Shown piece after piece: positions 6,110 to 7,138 of a DNA stretch of 7,138 nucleotides. Source of the DNA: DASYQV01 sp036005125 (GTDB lineage: Bacteria; Acidobacteriota; Vicinamibacteria; Vicinamibacterales; UBA2999); the NCBI GenBank assembly GCA_036005125.1, contig DASYQV010000285.1, forward strand, positions 1 to 7,138. The letters run 5' to 3'. Every line of letters starts with the position of its first letter. Position 1 is the first letter of the stretch. Under the pieces are notes generated by a model. It had not been told where the DNA came from, searched no databases, and saw nothing but the letters and a program-made list of their open reading frames with translations. Both the position numbers and the translations under genes were made by a program.

Positions 6110-7138
6110 CTAATTCAGAATGACGCGAACATCCTGGACCGGAAGCGCCTGGCCAATCCGAACGGCGGTCACGCCGTTCCGCTCGAACGCGGCGGCCAGG
6201 ATGTCGGCCTGAGATGCATCCACCGCAACGAGCAGACCGCCAGAGGTCTGCGGGTCGTAGCAGAGATCGAGCAGTGCCGCATCGACGCCGGCGCTCACGC
6301 GGGCCCAGCGAGAGAAGTGATCTTTATTGCTGGCCCCGCCGCCGGTCTTGTTGCGGCCGACGAGCTCGTACGCGCCCTCGAGCAGGGGCACCGGCGCGGT
6401 GTCGATGAGGAGCGTGACCTGACTCGCGGCGGCCATCGCGCACGCGTGGCCGATCAAGCCGAACCCGGTGACGTCCGTGCACGCGCGCACGCCCTCTACG
6501 CTCAGCATCGCTTCGGAGGCCGCGCGATTCAGGGTCCGCATCGAACGGATCGCCGCCGAGGCTTCCGCGAGCGTCGCCCGTTCGAACTTCAGCGCCGTCG
6601 CGATCACGCCGGTGCCGATCGCCTTGGTCAGAAAGAGCACGTTGCCTGGACGCACGCCGGCATTCGACAGAATCCGGTCCGGGTCAATCGCCCCGGTGAC
6701 CGCGTAGCCGAACTTGATCTCGTTGTCCTGCACGGTGTGTCCACCGAGCAGCGCGACGCCAGCCGCACGCAGCATGTCGAACCCGCCGCGAGTGATCTGC
6801 TGTATCACCTCGCGATCGAGTCCGTCCTTCGGGAACGCCGCAATCGCAAGCGCTGTCGCCGGACGTCCGCCCATCGCATAGATGTCGCTGAGCGCGTTGG
6901 CTGCGGCAATCTCGCCGTACGTGTACGGGTCGTCGACAATAGGCGTGAAGAAATCAACCGTCTGAACGAGTGCGGGGCCGCCATCCCACGTGTACACACC
7001 GGCATCGTCCGAATTCCGGAAATCGATCAGAATCCGGGGGTCGTCCTGCAGAGGGATGTCACCCAGCACCTGGGCGAGCTCGCCAGCGGCGAGTTTGCTC
7101 GCTCAACCAGCGCAGCTCACCATCTCGGTGAGCCGCTT
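6110..7138 (-). CDS. selD: Selenide, water dikinase (selenophosphate synthetase), selenocysteine-containing, 5' partial
   Basis: SelD converts selenide and ATP to selenophosphate, AMP and phosphate, the selenium donor for selenocysteine and selenouridine. The visible 342 residues include DDAGVY (ATP/Mg site, about 44-49), VDFFTPIVDDP with an AAANALSDIYAMGG helix, GGHT, TDVTGFGLIGHACAMA and DPQTSGGLL, all typical of the PurM-like SelD fold. The longest TGA-free frame starts at GTG 7069, but the frame continues through TGA 7103-7105 to the window edge. Translated through it, the N-terminus reads RLTEMVSCAG-U-ASKLAAGELAQ, which aligns with E. coli RLTQYSHGAG-C17-GCKISP. The TGA occupies the catalytic Cys17 position and the essential Lys20 is kept (visible residue 15); Cys19 is Ser. 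An adjacent hairpin supports recoding. The true start lies a few codons beyond 7138. Stop is TAG. Confidence 0.95.
7074..7102 (-). promoter_or_regulatory. Candidate bacterial SECIS hairpin of selD
   Basis: Immediately 3' of the in-frame TGA on the minus strand, GCGAG (7098-7102) pairs with CTCGC (7074-7078). After a one-sided CAAA bulge (7094-7097), CTCGCC (7088-7093) pairs with GGCGAG (7079-7084) around a GCT loop (7085-7087). All 11 pairs are Watson-Crick. The apical loop begins with G, 16 nt after the TGA, consistent with the short UGA-to-loop spacing of known bacterial SECIS elements. The hairpin lies inside the coding sequence, as bacterial SECIS elements do. Confidence 0.75.
7103..7105 (-). 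other. Selenocysteine codon (UGA) in selD
   Basis: An in-frame TGA on the minus strand replaces the codon for the catalytic cysteine of SelD. Conserved SelD sequence is in frame on both sides. TGA is used as the stop of atpA and atpD, so it is not a general sense codon here. Confidence 0.9.

Noticed and set aside
6110..7069. selD as a complete 319-residue gene starting at GTG 7069, or as a pseudogene broken by TGA
   Set aside because: The conserved SelD N-terminus continues in frame upstream, the TGA falls exactly on the catalytic Cys position, and a hairpin follows it. Recoding explains this better than truncation or decay.

Overview
The window is a GC-rich bacterial chromosome segment in which every real gene lies on the minus strand. 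Read in the direction of transcription (from high to low coordinates) it holds selD (selenide, water dikinase, 5' end outside the window), then seven F-type ATP synthase genes: a short b/b' subunit, a second b subunit, atpH (delta), atpA (alpha), atpG (gamma), atpD (beta) and the first 47 codons of atpC (epsilon). The stator and F1 half of the ATP synthase is therefore complete except for the end of epsilon. The membrane subunits a and c (atpB, atpE) and atpI do not precede the b genes, so they must be encoded elsewhere. This split arrangement, two b-type genes, a b subunit with a predicted signal peptide, and GC-rich intergenic spacers full of short hairpin and heptad repeats suggest an Acidobacteriota (Vicinamibacteria-like) or deltaproteobacteria-like organism. 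That placement is inference.

The most important annotation point is selD. Its apparent open frame begins at a GTG (7069), but the same frame continues upstream through one TGA codon (7103-7105) to the window edge, and the extra residues match the conserved SelD N-terminus. The TGA sits exactly at the catalytic Cys17 position of E. coli SelD and is followed at once by a strong two-part hairpin (7074-7102) that looks like a bacterial SECIS element. The gene is best read as a selenocysteine-containing SelD, so the organism should have SelA, SelB and tRNA-Sec. Ordinary gene callers would remove the active site.

The second area of interest is the spacers. Between atpA and atpG there is an array of ten 7-bp-spaced GATTC/GAATC cores arranged as an inverted repeat. 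In the mRNA this can fold into a hairpin with about 29 of 33 positions paired, ending 7 nt before the atpG start codon, where no Shine-Dalgarno sequence is visible. Between atpD and atpC two tandem perfect 9-bp hairpins occur, and one of them belongs to the same repeat family as a degenerate copy in the selD-atpF' spacer. A 6-bp hairpin lies between atpG and atpD. The selD-atpF' spacer also carries a second 7-bp-period array (NGGCTTC) and an AT-rich stretch that may hold the atp promoter. No mobile element, CRISPR array, tRNA or rRNA was seen, and I found no evidence of a new multi-gene system. The content is core metabolism with unusual decoding and unusual spacers.
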